From assembly GCA_030430205.1 (NCBI GenBank), contig JAUIGE010000033.1:1-64000 (forward strand): a DNA stretch of 64,000 bases, in the 5' to 3' direction. The notes beneath the pieces are model-generated. The model made no database searches. It was given only the letters and a program-made list of their open reading frames with translations, and was not told the DNA's origin. Shown here piece by piece: positions 26,104-37,300 of this stretch. Origin of the DNA: Bacteroidia bacterium. Lineage in GTDB: Bacteria > Bacteroidota > Bacteroidia > J057. Within the stretch, counting starts at the first letter, position 1; the number at the start of each line of letters is the position of its first letter. The translations under genes and the position numbers were made by a program.

Positions 26104-28827
26104 TTATTCTTTAATCACTTTTCCGCTTATCTCAAAGTCCCCGCTTCTCAAGCGGTAAAAGTACAACCCAGGATCAACTTCTGAAATATTGATTGCCCGG
26201 CGGCTGGGGCCCAGTAGGTGCCATGTCTTGCTGAAGATCACCCGGCCAAAGAGATCGAGCAATTCCAGGCTCGTCTCTCCTGCAACAGATTCGTCATTAT
26301 CCACAAACAATACCCCTTGCGAGGGATTGGGAAAAACGCGCATGGAACCGGGGATAAACAAAAGCGGTTTCGCTTCGGAATAATAGCTTTGCCCTGCCTG
26401 GTTGACCATTTTGAGGCGAAAGCTATTTAAGCCTGCATGAAGGGGAATATTGCGCTCTTCGTAGTCCGCACCATCTCCCAGAGCCTGCACCTGCAGGATG
26501 GTTTGGAAGGCTACGCCATCCGGCGCCTGCTGGATCTCATAAAAGGCGATGTCGCCTTCGGTCTGGTTGGTCCAGCTGATTTCTCCGAAAGCATTATTTC
26601 GCTTCAATGTCATTTCCAAATCCTCCACAAAGGGCTGCACACAATCCGGAAACACATATTGCTCAACGACAGTTGCAAGCCCTACTTCGTCTGTCACTGT
26701 CAGTTTTATCCGATAAAAATATATTTCACTCTCACATCCGATCCCTGAAATGACAGCATGGCTTTCCCTGAGGCCGTCTTCATGCTCCGGATGAAAGTGG
26801 TTGTTATGGTGGAGAAAAGTTTCCCATAGAAAGCTAAGCTGATCTGCGCTATGCTCCTTGTCGGTCGCTTCAGCCTGAAGCGGCAGCCAGGTGGGGCCTC
26901 CCAATGGGTAGAAATCCCCATCTTGAAAACTGGTAATCCGGGCCACAGGAGGCGTATTGTTAAGGAAAATGGACACTTGCTCCCGTGTCTCATCGCCCAG
27001 GCTATCGGTCAAGGTCAGGATGACTTCGAATGCCTGCGGGGCATCGCTATCCGCATAGAAGGTATGCGTGAGCTGGGATTCGGTGGAGGTTTGGCCATCG
27101 CCAAAATCCCAGTGAAAGCTGATCTCAGCACCCTGAGGCAGGGGGTCGTAAGAACCGCTTGCATCAAAATGTACCTCCAGCGGGCTAGGTCCATAGGTCT
27201 TGTCGACCTTCAAATCCGCTATGGGCGCCAAATTTCCGCCATAGGAAATCTTCATGATTTCATAGTTGTAGCGCACATAGTATAGGCAGCCATCTGCCGG
27301 ATTCACGGCTACATCTACAATTTTGAAGGTATCTGTCAGGATCGGATATGCCTGGGTCAGGCTGTCGTTCAGGTCAAATTGAAAAGCCTGTATCCAGCCG
27401 CTATGATCTGCTACGAAGTAGGCTCCCCGGTATTTTTCAGGAAAAGCATCCTCCATATACCAATCTCCTCCTACTACAGCGATGCCATGCCAGTTGGCTC
27501 CTTCCATGCCCAGGGCACTCGTTTTTGTAACTGTCGGATTGCCCAGCTCATCATAGGTAGACACAACGAGCTGTGGCTCTGTAAGCTGCGCATTGCGGTA
27601 TTTGTGATACCAGGCTACGGCAGGGCGGGTATTGGTATAGATCGGATAATCTGAAGGAATCTGCACATTCGAATCACAGGGATTGGGGAAAGTGGCTGGA
27701 GAGCGAAAATCATTTTTGACCAAATCCTGAAAGGTGAAAAATTCCTGATTGCAGCCGTTTATTCCAAAAAGTGGATTGGGCGCGTAGAAGTTTTCCCTGG
27801 GCAGGAACGTGAACCGATCATGCGGCTCATGCAGGTCAAAAAGCGGCCAGCCGTAGTTTTTGCCAGGGGTGCGCAGCACATTGATTTCTTCCCAAAATCC
27901 GCCTGAAACATCTCCCACATAGATCGATCCCGGCCTGCCTTCGGCAGGGTCAGTAGCGCCCGTACCGGGCCTGTGGGTGAGGCGAAAGGGATTGCGAAAT
28001 CCCATGGCCCAGACGCGGCTCTCAGCCGCGCGCGGCGCGGCGGGATTGTAAAAGGGATTGCTGGGCAAGCCATCACCGGTCTCCGGATCTATCCGGGCGA
28101 CCTTGCCGCCCAAAGCTTCCCGCTGCATGGCGCGGTAAGAACCCACATCCTGCTCCGGCGGATAAAATCCGCCGGGGACGCCCTGATCCTCCTTGCTCTC
28201 ATAATAAGGCGGCCCGCCGCCTATGTAAGGGCCTTTCCAGGCCGATCCATCGCCAAAGCCCAGCAGCATGCTGCCATCTGCGGCAAAGGCGATATCGCCT
28301 GTACCATGTGAGGAGTCCATGATGGGCGCGCCATCGCTTTTGTCTTTTCCCAAAAGCACCTTCCGGCTCCCTTCCAGGGTGCTGTGAAAGTCGTCGTTGA
28401 CGTCTGCGGTGTAGCGGGTGAGGCGGCCTATGGCCGCGCCTGTCCAATCCGTGAAATTGGGGTCGTAGGCCCCCGTCCCGAAAAGATCCAGGTGGTGCGG
28501 ATCTACCTGATACATGCAATAGAAATAACCATTGTGCAGGAAGTCGGGATGCAGGCAAAATCCTGTCAGGCCGTGGTCGCCCCCCGCGCGGATTTCGTCC
28601 GAGATATCGAGGAGGGGAGGTTCTATTTTGATGCCATTTTCCACGACATAAACCACCCCTCTTTTTTCCCAAAAAAACATGCGCCCCGTCGAGTCAAAGG
28701 TGATGCCAATGGCGCGATTGACATCGGCAACGACGACCTGCTGGTTGAAATGGGGAGGGATCAGCTGGGCTGAGGTTATGTACAATCCTCCAAAAAGGAG
28801 GGCAAGTAGCAGAAGGATTTTCTTCAT
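26104..28827 (-). CDS. Secreted PQQ-dependent sugar dehydrogenase-like protein with PKD and T9SS sorting domain
   Basis: 907 aa. Signal peptide MKKILLLLALLFGGLYITSA. Residues ~25-510 form the glucose/sorbosone dehydrogenase (soluble GDH/HHIP-like) six-bladed propeller: NRAIGITFDSTGRMFFWEKR, GLTGFCLHPDF, GDIAFAADGSMLLGFGDGS, GGKVARIDP, WAMGFRNPFRL, NYGWPLFD. A PKD domain follows (~535-615, SFHWDFGDGQTSTESQ), then a linker and a type A sorting domain (MRVFPNPSQGVLFVDND to VIKE). Probably a surface-exposed oxidoreductase or sugar-binding propeller; cofactor residues were not individually verified. It is transcribed towards the phosphatase gene. Confidence 0.88.
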   Translation of the reverse strand: MKKILLLLALLFGGLYITSAQLIPPHFNQQVVVADVNRAIGITFDSTGRMFFWEKRGVVYVVENGIKIEPPLLDISDEIRAGGDHGLTGFCLHPDFLHNGYFYCMYQVDPHHLDLFGTGAYDPNFTDWTGAAIGRLTRYTADVNDDFHSTLEGSRKVLLGKDKSDGAPIMDSSHGTGDIAFAADGSMLLGFGDGSAWKGPYIGGGPPYYESKEDQGVPGGFYPPEQDVGSYRAMQREALGGKVARIDPETGDGLPSNPFYNPAAPRAAESRVWAMGFRNPFRLTHRPGTGATDPAEGRPGSIYVGDVSGGFWEEINVLRTPGKNYGWPLFDLHEPHDRFTFLPRENFYAPNPLFGINGCNQEFFTFQDLVKNDFRSPATFPNPCDSNVQIPSDYPIYTNTRPAVAWYHKYRNAQLTEPQLVVSTYDELGNPTVTKTSALGMEGANWHGIAVVGGDWYMEDAFPEKYRGAYFVADHSGWIQAFQFDLNDSLTQAYPILTDTFKIVDVAVNPADGCLYYVRYNYEIMKISYGGNLAPIADLKVDKTYGPSPLEVHFDASGSYDPLPQGAEISFHWDFGDGQTSTESQLTHTFYADSDAPQAFEVILTLTDSLGDETREQVSIFLNNTPPVARITSFQDGDFYPLGGPTWLPLQAEATDKEHSADQLSFLWETFLHHNNHFHPEHEDGLRESHAVISGIGCESEIYFYRIKLTVTDEVGLATVVEQYVFPDCVQPFVEDLEMTLKRNNAFGEISWTNQTEGDIAFYEIQQAPDGVAFQTILQVQALGDGADYEERNIPLHAGLNSFRLKMVNQAGQSYYSEAKPLLFIPGSMRVFPNPSQGVLFVDNDESVAGETSLELLDLFGRVIFSKTWHLLGPSRRAINISEVDPGLYFYRLRSGDFEISGKVIKE

Positions 28828-28959
28828 GTTGATCGTTTTCTAAAGCGCTAACGTAAGGGCCACAGCAAAAGTAGGGAGAAATGGGGGTTTTGGAAATGGG
28901 ATTCACAGGATAATCTTTTACTTTTATATCCTCCAACCATCAACTCAATCCGCTTCTTT

Positions 28960-31620
28960 ATGCTTTCATTTATCAAAAACCAACTCGCCCTTATTGAATC
29001 CAACTCTCAGGTTTCCTCTTTGGTTTTTCGCCAGGGGCAGGCCCTCTATATCAATGGACTTGTGACCATCCTCAGTCAGGCCGCGAATCGCTTTGAAATG
29101 TCCGTAGATGATGCGTTTAAAGACTTTGTTGTCACTTTACTGATAGATCAGGCCAATGAACAGGTTACATTGAAATGCAATTGCGGAGCGAAAGAGATGT
29201 GCTCACATCGCATCGCTGCGCTGACGCAACTGGCGGAGGAATTGAGCCGAAACGAGCCGGTAGACCATACTATCGGCAAAGCCTATACAAGAGAAGGCAT
29301 GATCAAGCGTGTGCTGGAGGAAAGGCAAGCCAAGGCGAATAACGCAGAATACAAAGTAGAATTTTCGGATAATATTCATGGAGAACATTTGCTCATCACC
29401 GAAAAAGCCACAAAGTATCAGCTAACGCTACGGGACCTGAAAGAGAAAACCGGCTACTGCTCCTGCCCGGATTATGCCAGCAATAAGTTGGGGACATGCA
29501 AGCATCTGATGTACGCTTATCTACAGTTGGAAAAAAGCAATATCGCTGCGAAAAGTGCCGATAGCTACCCTTTTGTAGAGGTCTATCTGGACCCTCTGAA
29601 TGATTACCAAATCAGTTGGTACTATCCTGATGAGGATGATTTGGTCGAGGAGCTTCGCGCGATGATTGATTATTATTTTGAGGGAGAAAGCCATCTGCCG
29701 GAATCAAAATACGATGAGTTTTTGACTTTTTTGGAACAAGCCCGCGGATACAAGCAAATCCTTGTGCGGCCCGAGGTGGAAGCAAAAGTGGAAAAGTATT
29801 ACAATCAAAAGATGCTGATAAGCATCCAGGAACAGGAAGAATTGGACTTTTCTCCTATAAAAGCGACTCTTTATCCGTACCAGAAACGCGGCGTAGAATT
29901 CGCGACTTTTCGCGAGGGGGTCATCATTGCGGATGAGATGGGCCTGGGAAAAACCCTGCAGGCGCTGAGCGCCGCGATCATGAAAAAGAAGATTTTTGGC
30001 TTTACCAAAACCCTGATCATCTGTCCAGCCTCTCTCAAGGATCAGTGGAAAAAAGAGATCGAAAAATTTTCGGATGAAAAGGCCGTGGTCGTGCAAGGCA
30101 AACCTGAGGAGAGGGAGGAAATTTATGCAAATTCAGATGCCTTTTTTGTCATCATCAATTATGAGACGACCCTGCGGGACCAGCAAGCGATCAATCGCAT
30201 GGATCCCGACTTCATCATCCTGGATGAAGCGCAGCGCATCAAGAACTACACCACCCGCACCGCCTCGGCGGTGAAGGCACTCAGGCGCAAACATGCGCTG
30301 GTCATCACGGGCACCCCCATCGAAAACCGTCTGATAGACCTTTTCTCCATCATGGACTTTGTGGAGCCGGAATTCCTCACGCCGCTTTGGGAGTTTTCCT
30401 ACCAGCACTGTTATTTCGATGAGCAAAAGAAAAACCGAATCTCGGGTTATTATAACCTTCAAAACCTCAAAGAACGCATCAAGCCCTTTTTGCTCCGGCG
30501 GCAAAAGCGCGACGTGATCAAAGAACTGCCCACGGTGCAGGAGTTTGATGTGCCGGTCGGCATGCACCGGCAGCAGGCAGAGTACCACGCCAGCTATGCC
30601 CAGGGCGTAGCCAAGATCATCCGCAAAAAAGTGCTGACGCCCTACGATTTGCAGCGTTTGCAACTGCTGCTTGCCAATATGCGCATGGTCTGCGACTCCA
30701 CTTTCCTGATCGATAAGGAAACCCATTTTTCCCCAAAACTGGAAGAACTCAAGCATATCCTGACAGAAAAGTTGGATGTCAAAAACAGCAAACGAAAGGT
30801 CATTATCTTTTCAGAATGGGTGAAAATGCTGGGCCTCATCGGGAAAATGTTGCGCGAAATCGGCATCGGCTATACCGAGTTGACTGGCAAGGTGCCGATC
30901 AAAAAGCGGCAGGCTTTGGTGGAGAAATTTTTCGAAGATGAGGATTGCCAGGTATTCCTGTCGACAGAGTCCGGCGGCTCCGGCCTCAACCTGCAGGTAG
31001 CCGATACGGTCATCAATTTTGAATTGCCCTGGAATCCCGCCAAGAAAAACCAGCGAATTGGCCGTATAGACCGCCTGGGACAGCGCAATGAGAAACTCAC
31101 TGTCATCAACCTCGTCACCCAAAACTCTATCGAAACGCGCATCGCGACGGGCATCATCCTCAAACAAAGTTTGTTTGATGGAGTGCTGGACGAAAGAAGC
31201 CGCCTCGATGTCGTAGACTTTTCGTCCAAAGGACGCTCGCAGTTTCTGCAACAGATCGAAGCGATGATGGAAGAGATGTCGGAGCCGGGACCAGCCCCTG
31301 CTTTTGAGGAGGAGGAGATTGTGGAGGAAAGGGCCGATGAGGTTTTGGCTGAACTGGCTCAGGAGGAGGAAGAAGAGAGTTTGAGTTTGAGTACGAGTAA
31401 AAGTACGAGTGGGGAGGAACCGCAGCCTGCTGCGCAGGTTCAGGCTGCGGCGCAGCCGCAGCCGCAACAGATGCAACAAGTCATGGCCCATGGCCTCAAT
31501 TTTCTTTCATCTTTGATGAAGATGACGACCGGGCAGGAGCTTGGCACAGATGGCAGTTCGGTGGAGATAGATGAGAAGACTGGTGAGGTGGTGATGCGGT
31601 TTAAGATGCCGGGGATGTGA
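28960..31620 (+). CDS. SWIM zinc-finger SNF2-family DNA-dependent ATPase
   Basis: 886 aa. Two CxC...CxH zinc motifs lie N-terminally: C73-x-C75-x5-C81-x-H83 (short) and the canonical SWIM C167-x-C169-x10-C180-x-H182. SNF2 ATPase motifs: DEMGLGKT (D325-T332) and DEAQ (D422-Q425), then FLLRRQKRDVIKELP and the helicase motif VI region QRIGRIDRLGQ. The C-terminal ~120 residues are acidic and low-complexity (EEEEESLSLSTSKSTS, Gln/Ala/Pro runs). It probably remodels or translocates on DNA-protein complexes. Its stop overlaps the start of a small membrane-protein gene (TGATG). There is no defence-island neighbour that would define its role. Confidence 0.92.
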   Translation: MLSFIKNQLALIESNSQVSSLVFRQGQALYINGLVTILSQAANRFEMSVDDAFKDFVVTLLIDQANEQVTLKCNCGAKEMCSHRIAALTQLAEELSRNEPVDHTIGKAYTREGMIKRVLEERQAKANNAEYKVEFSDNIHGEHLLITEKATKYQLTLRDLKEKTGYCSCPDYASNKLGTCKHLMYAYLQLEKSNIAAKSADSYPFVEVYLDPLNDYQISWYYPDEDDLVEELRAMIDYYFEGESHLPESKYDEFLTFLEQARGYKQILVRPEVEAKVEKYYNQKMLISIQEQEELDFSPIKATLYPYQKRGVEFATFREGVIIADEMGLGKTLQALSAAIMKKKIFGFTKTLIICPASLKDQWKKEIEKFSDEKAVVVQGKPEEREEIYANSDAFFVIINYETTLRDQQAINRMDPDFIILDEAQRIKNYTTRTASAVKALRRKHALVITGTPIENRLIDLFSIMDFVEPEFLTPLWEFSYQHCYFDEQKKNRISGYYNLQNLKERIKPFLLRRQKRDVIKELPTVQEFDVPVGMHRQQAEYHASYAQGVAKIIRKKVLTPYDLQRLQLLLANMRMVCDSTFLIDKETHFSPKLEELKHILTEKLDVKNSKRKVIIFSEWVKMLGLIGKMLREIGIGYTELTGKVPIKKRQALVEKFFEDEDCQVFLSTESGGSGLNLQVADTVINFELPWNPAKKNQRIGRIDRLGQRNEKLTVINLVTQNSIETRIATGIILKQSLFDGVLDERSRLDVVDFSSKGRSQFLQQIEAMMEEMSEPGPAPAFEEEEIVEERADEVLAELAQEEEEESLSLSTSKSTSGEEPQPAAQVQAAAQPQPQQMQQVMAHGLNFLSSLMKMTTGQELGTDGSSVEIDEKTGEVVMRFKMPGM

Positions 31621-32081
31621 TGGGAGTTGACCATTTTCCCTCCGCCCAAAAAGGCAAGCGAATCATATTCTTTTTGATTGCCATCATAGGACTTCCGCTA
31701 ATTCCTATGGCTATCGGAACCTTCCTTTTGATGATTTTGGATGATAAAGAGTATTCTATTTTTCCAGAAATGTTAACATCGACCTTTTTTACGGTACCAG
31801 CATTCAGTTTAGGAATCTGGGGATTTATCGATCTGCTTAAAGAGAATCCAAGAGCTCGTCAAATTTGGATTGGGGTTTGTATTCTGATGGCTCTTTACTT
31901 TTTGGCGATGGGCTTTTACTTTATCTATTGGCAAGATGATTTAGTCTTTCCATTTTTCATCGCCTTGATATATTTAGGTTTTGTTTTTGCCATGTATCGC
32001 AACCGCCATATCACCGCTTTTTTCCAAATAAAACAACAAAAGGAGTTGATAGGTAAAATCGAAAAACTGGGAGATGACTAA
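31620..32081 (+). CDS. Small four-helix membrane protein, tandem copy 1
   Basis: 153 aa from ATG 31620, which shares one base with the TGA of the helicase gene (TGATG), indicating translational coupling; a GTG one codon earlier is possible. About four hydrophobic helices and a charged C-terminus (IKQQKELIGKIEKLGDD). The N-terminal HFPSAQKGKR is shared with the next gene, even at nucleotide level (ACCATTTTCCCTCCGCCCAA). Family not recognised. The coupling to a SNF2 ATPase is unusual for a membrane protein. Confidence 0.75.
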   Translation: MGVDHFPSAQKGKRIIFFLIAIIGLPLIPMAIGTFLLMILDDKEYSIFPEMLTSTFFTVPAFSLGIWGFIDLLKENPRARQIWIGVCILMALYFLAMGFYFIYWQDDLVFPFFIALIYLGFVFAMYRNRHITAFFQIKQQKELIGKIEKLGDD

Positions 32082-32127
32082 CTCATAAGTCCAGGATCAT
32101 CTCTACACAAAGCATGACTATCTCAAC

Positions 32128-32607
32128 ATGACAGACCATTTTCCCTCCGCCCAAAAAGGCAGAAATCGACTTATCGGGATTCTACTCATCACGGGGCTAC
32201 CCGTCCTCGCTTGTCTGGGAGTCATGTTATTTTATGGAATAGTCCTTTTTGAAGTGTATGTTTTGCTTCCTTTTGTGATTTTGGGCTTCCTTATCTGGAC
32301 CACAGTCCGCTTGTTTCAGGGCAATCGCTGGGCTCGTGGAGCCTGGTTTTTAGGCTGTTTACTTATCGCGCTTCTGTTTTTGGTTTCGAGCATTGGGGTA
32401 GCAACCTCTTTGAAAACGACAAACTTTTGGATTGCCATTATTCTTTTTTCCGTGGTAACACTATATGCAGTTTTGGGCTTTAGTTTGTACCAAAACTATC
32501 ACATTGATGCTTACTTCCATAGCAAGCAGGAGGAGGGGTTGATGGATAAAATCGAAAATATAGGAAAAAACGAGCCACCACACCTTCCACCCGATTCAAG
32601 CGTATAA
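32128..32607 (+). CDS. Small four-helix membrane protein, tandem copy 2
   Basis: 159 aa. Paralogue of the preceding gene: the same start (MTDHFPSAQKGR), the same four-helix layout, the same tail (QEEGLMDKIENIGKN). The helices have diverged strongly while the first ~10 codons are nearly identical at DNA level, as expected from a recent partial conversion or selection on the N-terminus. It lies 46 bp after copy 1 and 34 bp before the TPR gene, so a single operon is likely. Function unknown. Confidence 0.75.
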   Translation: MTDHFPSAQKGRNRLIGILLITGLPVLACLGVMLFYGIVLFEVYVLLPFVILGFLIWTTVRLFQGNRWARGAWFLGCLLIALLFLVSSIGVATSLKTTNFWIAIILFSVVTLYAVLGFSLYQNYHIDAYFHSKQEEGLMDKIENIGKNEPPHLPPDSSV

Positions 32608-32641
32608 ACGGTGAAGCAAAAATTTCCATTCTCCCACTTTC

Positions 32642-34153
32642 ATGAAACAGTTTTCCTTCCTTTTCATCCTGTTGCTTTTTTGTCTGCCTGCGCAAGCACA
32701 GCGGAAAGCGCCTGACAGCCCCCTCGCCGTGGCGCCGCACTGGCAGGAAGGAGACCAAAAATTGCTCGAAATCGTGCAGGGAAAACTGCGCTACCATGAG
32801 GGGAAGATGGTTCCTTCGGACTACGCCCGGGTCATGGTCGTGGAGATCGAAGTGCTCGAAGAGCGGCTCTTGAGCTACCGCATGCAGTGGACTTTTCGGG
32901 AGGTAAAAAATATGGGCCTAAGCCAGCAGGCTGACATTTCGCAGATTTTGGCCAATGAGGCTGGCAGCCGCCTGGAATTTGTCACAGACAAATTGGGCGG
33001 ATTTCTGCAACTCAGCAATTGGCCCGAAATTCAGCAAAGGCTGACTCAAAAGCTGGAAGCGGCGCTTCCTTCTCTGACCCAAAATCTCTCTGAGCCTGAG
33101 GCTCAGCAACTCAGCCAACGGCTGAAAGCCATCGTCGCGGATCGCGCCGAGGCCGAGCCCCTCCTCCTCAAGGAGGTTCAGCTTTTTCATCGCCCTTATG
33201 GCTATTGGCTTTATCCTAACCAGACCTATACGTCCGAAAGCAGCCTCAGCAATCCCCGGGGCAGGTCTCTGCCTACCACGCTCTCTGTGCGCTGGCAGGA
33301 GCCCGAGCATAAGCATACCGAAGCTTTTGTGCAGTTGGTGGAAAAGACTGTCCAACTGATGGATTCCAGCAATTATGTCTACAACCTGAAGTCCGGCTGG
33401 TTGGAGTCTTCTGCCTACCGCCGCTTTGAAGAAGGCGGGAACGAGCTTTTTGTCAGCTTCTGCGATATGCAGCTCACAGCTTTTGATGCGCAGATCCATG
33501 TGGAAAAACTATGGGCAGGAAGCATCGAAAAATACCGGCAAATGGACCTCAAGGGTGCGCTGGTGGACCTGGACCTGGCGATCGCCATCGCTCCCAATTC
33601 TGCGGCTTATAACCTGCGGGCGCTGATATTGTCAGCGATGGGCTCTCTGGATGCCGCCATCAGCGATTTTGACGCTTCTCTGGCCTTGCGGCCCCTGGCC
33701 TGGACCTACGCCCACCGGGCAGAGGTGCGCAGCAAAAAGCGGGACTACACAGCCGCCGAGGCGGATTTCCGAAAAGCTTTGGCCATGGACTCGCTAGACG
33801 AGGACACCTGGTTTTTGCGCGCGCGCATGTGGGAGGATCGTCTCCAATATGCCAAAGGCATGGATGATATGAACAGCCTCATTAGGCTGGCTCCACGCAA
33901 TGCCCATGCCTATGCCTATCGGGCATTTCTCAAGCGGGAGCAGGGCATGCTGGGCGCAGCCCTCAAAGATGCCGAGCGAGCCGCACGACTCGCACCCTTT
34001 GACCCGCTGGTCTTTCGCCACAAAGGCCTGATTCATCTTTCGTTGGACGAAGAAGAGCAAGCCTGTCAGGCCTTCGAACGAGCCCTTTGGCTCGGCTTCA
34101 CAGAACTGTACGACGACGAAGTTGAGCGGATCATGAAGGCATTTTGTAAGTAG
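32642..34153 (+). CDS. Secreted TPR-repeat protein
   Basis: 503 aa with a signal peptide (MKQFSFLFILLLFCLPAQAQ). Residues ~30-290 form a domain I do not recognise (HWQEGDQKLLEIVQGKLRY, VEIEVLEERLLSYRMQWTF). Residues ~300-500 contain about five TPR units: KYRQMDLKGALVDLDLAIAI, NLRALILSAMGSLDAAISDF, AHRAEVRSKKRDYTAAEADF, LRARMWEDRLQYAKGMDDMN, AYRAFLKREQGMLGAALKDA. Probably a periplasmic interaction scaffold. It is the last gene of the run that starts with the SNF2 ATPase. Confidence 0.8.
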   Translation: MKQFSFLFILLLFCLPAQAQRKAPDSPLAVAPHWQEGDQKLLEIVQGKLRYHEGKMVPSDYARVMVVEIEVLEERLLSYRMQWTFREVKNMGLSQQADISQILANEAGSRLEFVTDKLGGFLQLSNWPEIQQRLTQKLEAALPSLTQNLSEPEAQQLSQRLKAIVADRAEAEPLLLKEVQLFHRPYGYWLYPNQTYTSESSLSNPRGRSLPTTLSVRWQEPEHKHTEAFVQLVEKTVQLMDSSNYVYNLKSGWLESSAYRRFEEGGNELFVSFCDMQLTAFDAQIHVEKLWAGSIEKYRQMDLKGALVDLDLAIAIAPNSAAYNLRALILSAMGSLDAAISDFDASLALRPLAWTYAHRAEVRSKKRDYTAAEADFRKALAMDSLDEDTWFLRARMWEDRLQYAKGMDDMNSLIRLAPRNAHAYAYRAFLKREQGMLGAALKDAERAARLAPFDPLVFRHKGLIHLSLDEEEQACQAFERALWLGFTELYDDEVERIMKAFCK

Positions 34154-34202
34154 GCGCTGCGAAGCCACGTTTTTTGTTTTTTTCTGCTTAGAATGGGGTG
34201 CG

Positions 34203-34338
<136 letters not shown>

Positions 34339-34353
34339 CCAAAAGTGTTGCTC

Positions 34354-37300
34354 ATGAAAAAATTTTTCCTTTGGATTCTTTGCCTTGGTGTCCATCTTTC
34401 CTACTCCCAGGTAGATTTTACTGCCGATACGACCAAAGGCTGCGCGCCTTTTGCGGTTAATTTTCAGGCGGTAGCCCCCAATGCGGTCAGCTGGCTGTGG
34501 AACCTGGGTGGTGGGACAAGCTCTACCCTGATAAATCCCAGCAAGCTGTATAATACGCCGGGCCAGTACACCATCACCTTGACGGTGACGGATGCCAATG
34601 GGCAGACTTTCAGCATTTCCAAAAGCAATTATATCACCTCTTTTGCGCCTCCTCAAGCGGCCCTTTCAGCGAGTCGCTTGTCGGTATGTGTAGGCGAAAA
34701 CGTTGTGTTTACCGACCAAAGCATTTTGGGAAATGGCAATATCAAGCGCTGGCTATGGGATTTTGGAGATGGCAATGCCTCTACCCAAAGCAACCCTTCG
34801 CATACCTATGCCCATGCAGGCACTTTCGGTGTTTCGCTTACTGTCACCGACACCAATGGCTGTCAGGATATAGAGTTGGCTCCGCGCTATATTACCGTAA
34901 AACAGCCCGATGCTTCTTTCAGCGTCATGCCTGCTTTTGGCTGTTTTCCTCCATTCAATACACAGTTTTCTCCCCAAACTACCACAGGCACCCATAGCTG
35001 GTTTTTTGGGGATGGCAATACTTCCACGGCCAGCAGCCCATCACATACCTACAACAGTGTTGGCAGTTTTGATGTGATGCATATCGTGCAGGATGCACAA
35101 GGATGTAAGGATACAGTCCTGATTCGCAATGCTGTAGATGTCGGACAAAGTGCCGGGAATATCCTTGTCAGCCAAAATCCTCTTTGTCCGGGAGAAAGCG
35201 TTAGCTTTTCAGTGAATGGTGCGACCATCAGCAACCTAAGCTGGGATTTTGGAGATGGCTCCTCGGCGGGCAGCGGAAATAACATTTCGCATGCTTTTTT
35301 TACACCGGGAAATTATTGGGTTAAAGCTACTTTTTCTCTGCCAAATGGCTGCCAGCTTCGCGATTCTGTCCTGGTAGATGTCCGCTCCTTGCCACAAGTG
35401 GCCTTTTATTCTCCCGATACAGTGAGCTGCAAAAACCCGCACCATGTGCAGTTTTTTTCCCAAAGCCCTACCGCTGTGACCTGGGACTGGCAGTTTGGAA
35501 ATGGCTTGGGATCAAAGTTGGAAAATCCGACCTCTTTTTATCTGTGGACAGATAGCTTTGATGTACAGCTTATCATCACGGATTCTTTGGGCTGTGAAAA
35601 CGAGGTCACCTACAAGGACTATGTAAAAGTCGGCAACATCATAGCCGACTTCGTCGCCAATCCACGTTCGGGCTGTGCGCCGCTTTCGGTACAATTTTAC
35701 TTTCAGGAGCCGAGCTCCCGGCAGATTCCCCAACAGAGAAATGTGCCGGGCGTTTCCAGTTATAGCTGGAATTTTGGAGATGGTTTTTCAAGCACCCTCC
35801 GCAATCCTGCGCATACCTACCAGAATCCCGGCCTTTATACGATAAGACTCATTGTGACCAACCTGGGCGGCTGCTCCGATACCTTGGTACAACCCTATTT
35901 TGTAAGGGTCGGAGACAGGCCCACGGCAGATTTTATTGCCTTTCCTGATACAGGCTGTTCCAGTGACATTTTTTCTTTCTCCAACCAATCCACTGGGGTT
36001 GCTACGAGTTATAGCTGGTTTTTTGGAGATGGAGATAGCACCCGTTCACTGGATGCAGCCCATATTTATAAGGACACGGGAACTTTTGTGGTAAAGCTGA
36101 TTGCTGAGGATCGGGGCTGTAAGGACACTATGGAAAAAGTGGTTTATGTGCTGGGCCCTGTGGCCGCTTTTTATCAAACGCCCTCCTCGGCCTGTGACAC
36201 CCCTGCCCTGACTACCTTTGTGGATTACTCCAACAGCGCCGATAGCTGGCACTGGACTTTTGGCGATGGCAGCCCCCCCTCCTTTCTCCAAAACCCTCCC
36301 CATACTTATTTTTGGGCAGATACTTTTGCGGTACGGCTGATTGCGGGCAATTCGCTGACGGGTTGCTATGACACGGCTTATGGGACCTTTTTGGTATCAG
36401 ATGTCAGCGCTAAATTTTCGCTGGATACGGCTGCAGGCTGCGCTCCTTTGCGCATACAGTTTTCGGATAGCTCCGTAAGCGCCACCAGCTTTCGCTGGTT
36501 TTTCGGGGATGGCACCAATCCCTCCAGGCAGCGAAATCCCGCGCATATTTATAAAAAACCTGGCATCTATACCGTCATTTTGGAGGTCCAAAATAATTCC
36601 AATTGTACAAACAGTACAACCTATTACCCTGTGGTCATCGGCGGCCCCAGCGCGGATTTTATGTATAGCGACTCGGCTGGTTGTGCGCCACATGAGGTGC
36701 AGTTTGCAGATCAAAGCAGCTCGCCAGCCCCCATCGCCTCCTGGCTATGGGACCTCGACAATGGCATCTCTACCCAGCGTAACGCTGCCTCCACCTACAA
36801 CGCAGGCGTATATGATATCAGCCTGATCGTGACCGATACCCTCGGCTGCCGGGACACGCTGAGCATACCGCAATTGGTGCATGTGACAGAACCCGTTCCG
36901 GATTTTATCGTGGACTACCCCCACAATTGCCCCAACAATCCTATTTCATTTACCAATACTTCCCTGGGGCAGGGCTTGTCTTATCTCTGGCAGTTTGGAG
37001 ATGGAAATTCTTCTACTTTAGAAAACCCCACCCATAGCTATAGCCTGCCCGGCACTTACAGTGTGACTTTGACTATAAAAGATCAAAATGATTGTGATAC
37101 AAGCCTTACTTTGCCCAATCATATTTTCATTGAAACCCCTGCCATCGGCTATACCGCTGACAGCACTTTTGCGAGCTGCCCGCCTTTGCCCGTAAACTTT
37201 GCGGGTTTTCCTATTTCCACACACAACTTCACTACCTGGCGCTGGAATTTTGGTAATGTAAATACGGGTTTTCAGCAAAATGTTACTACGGTCTATACCC

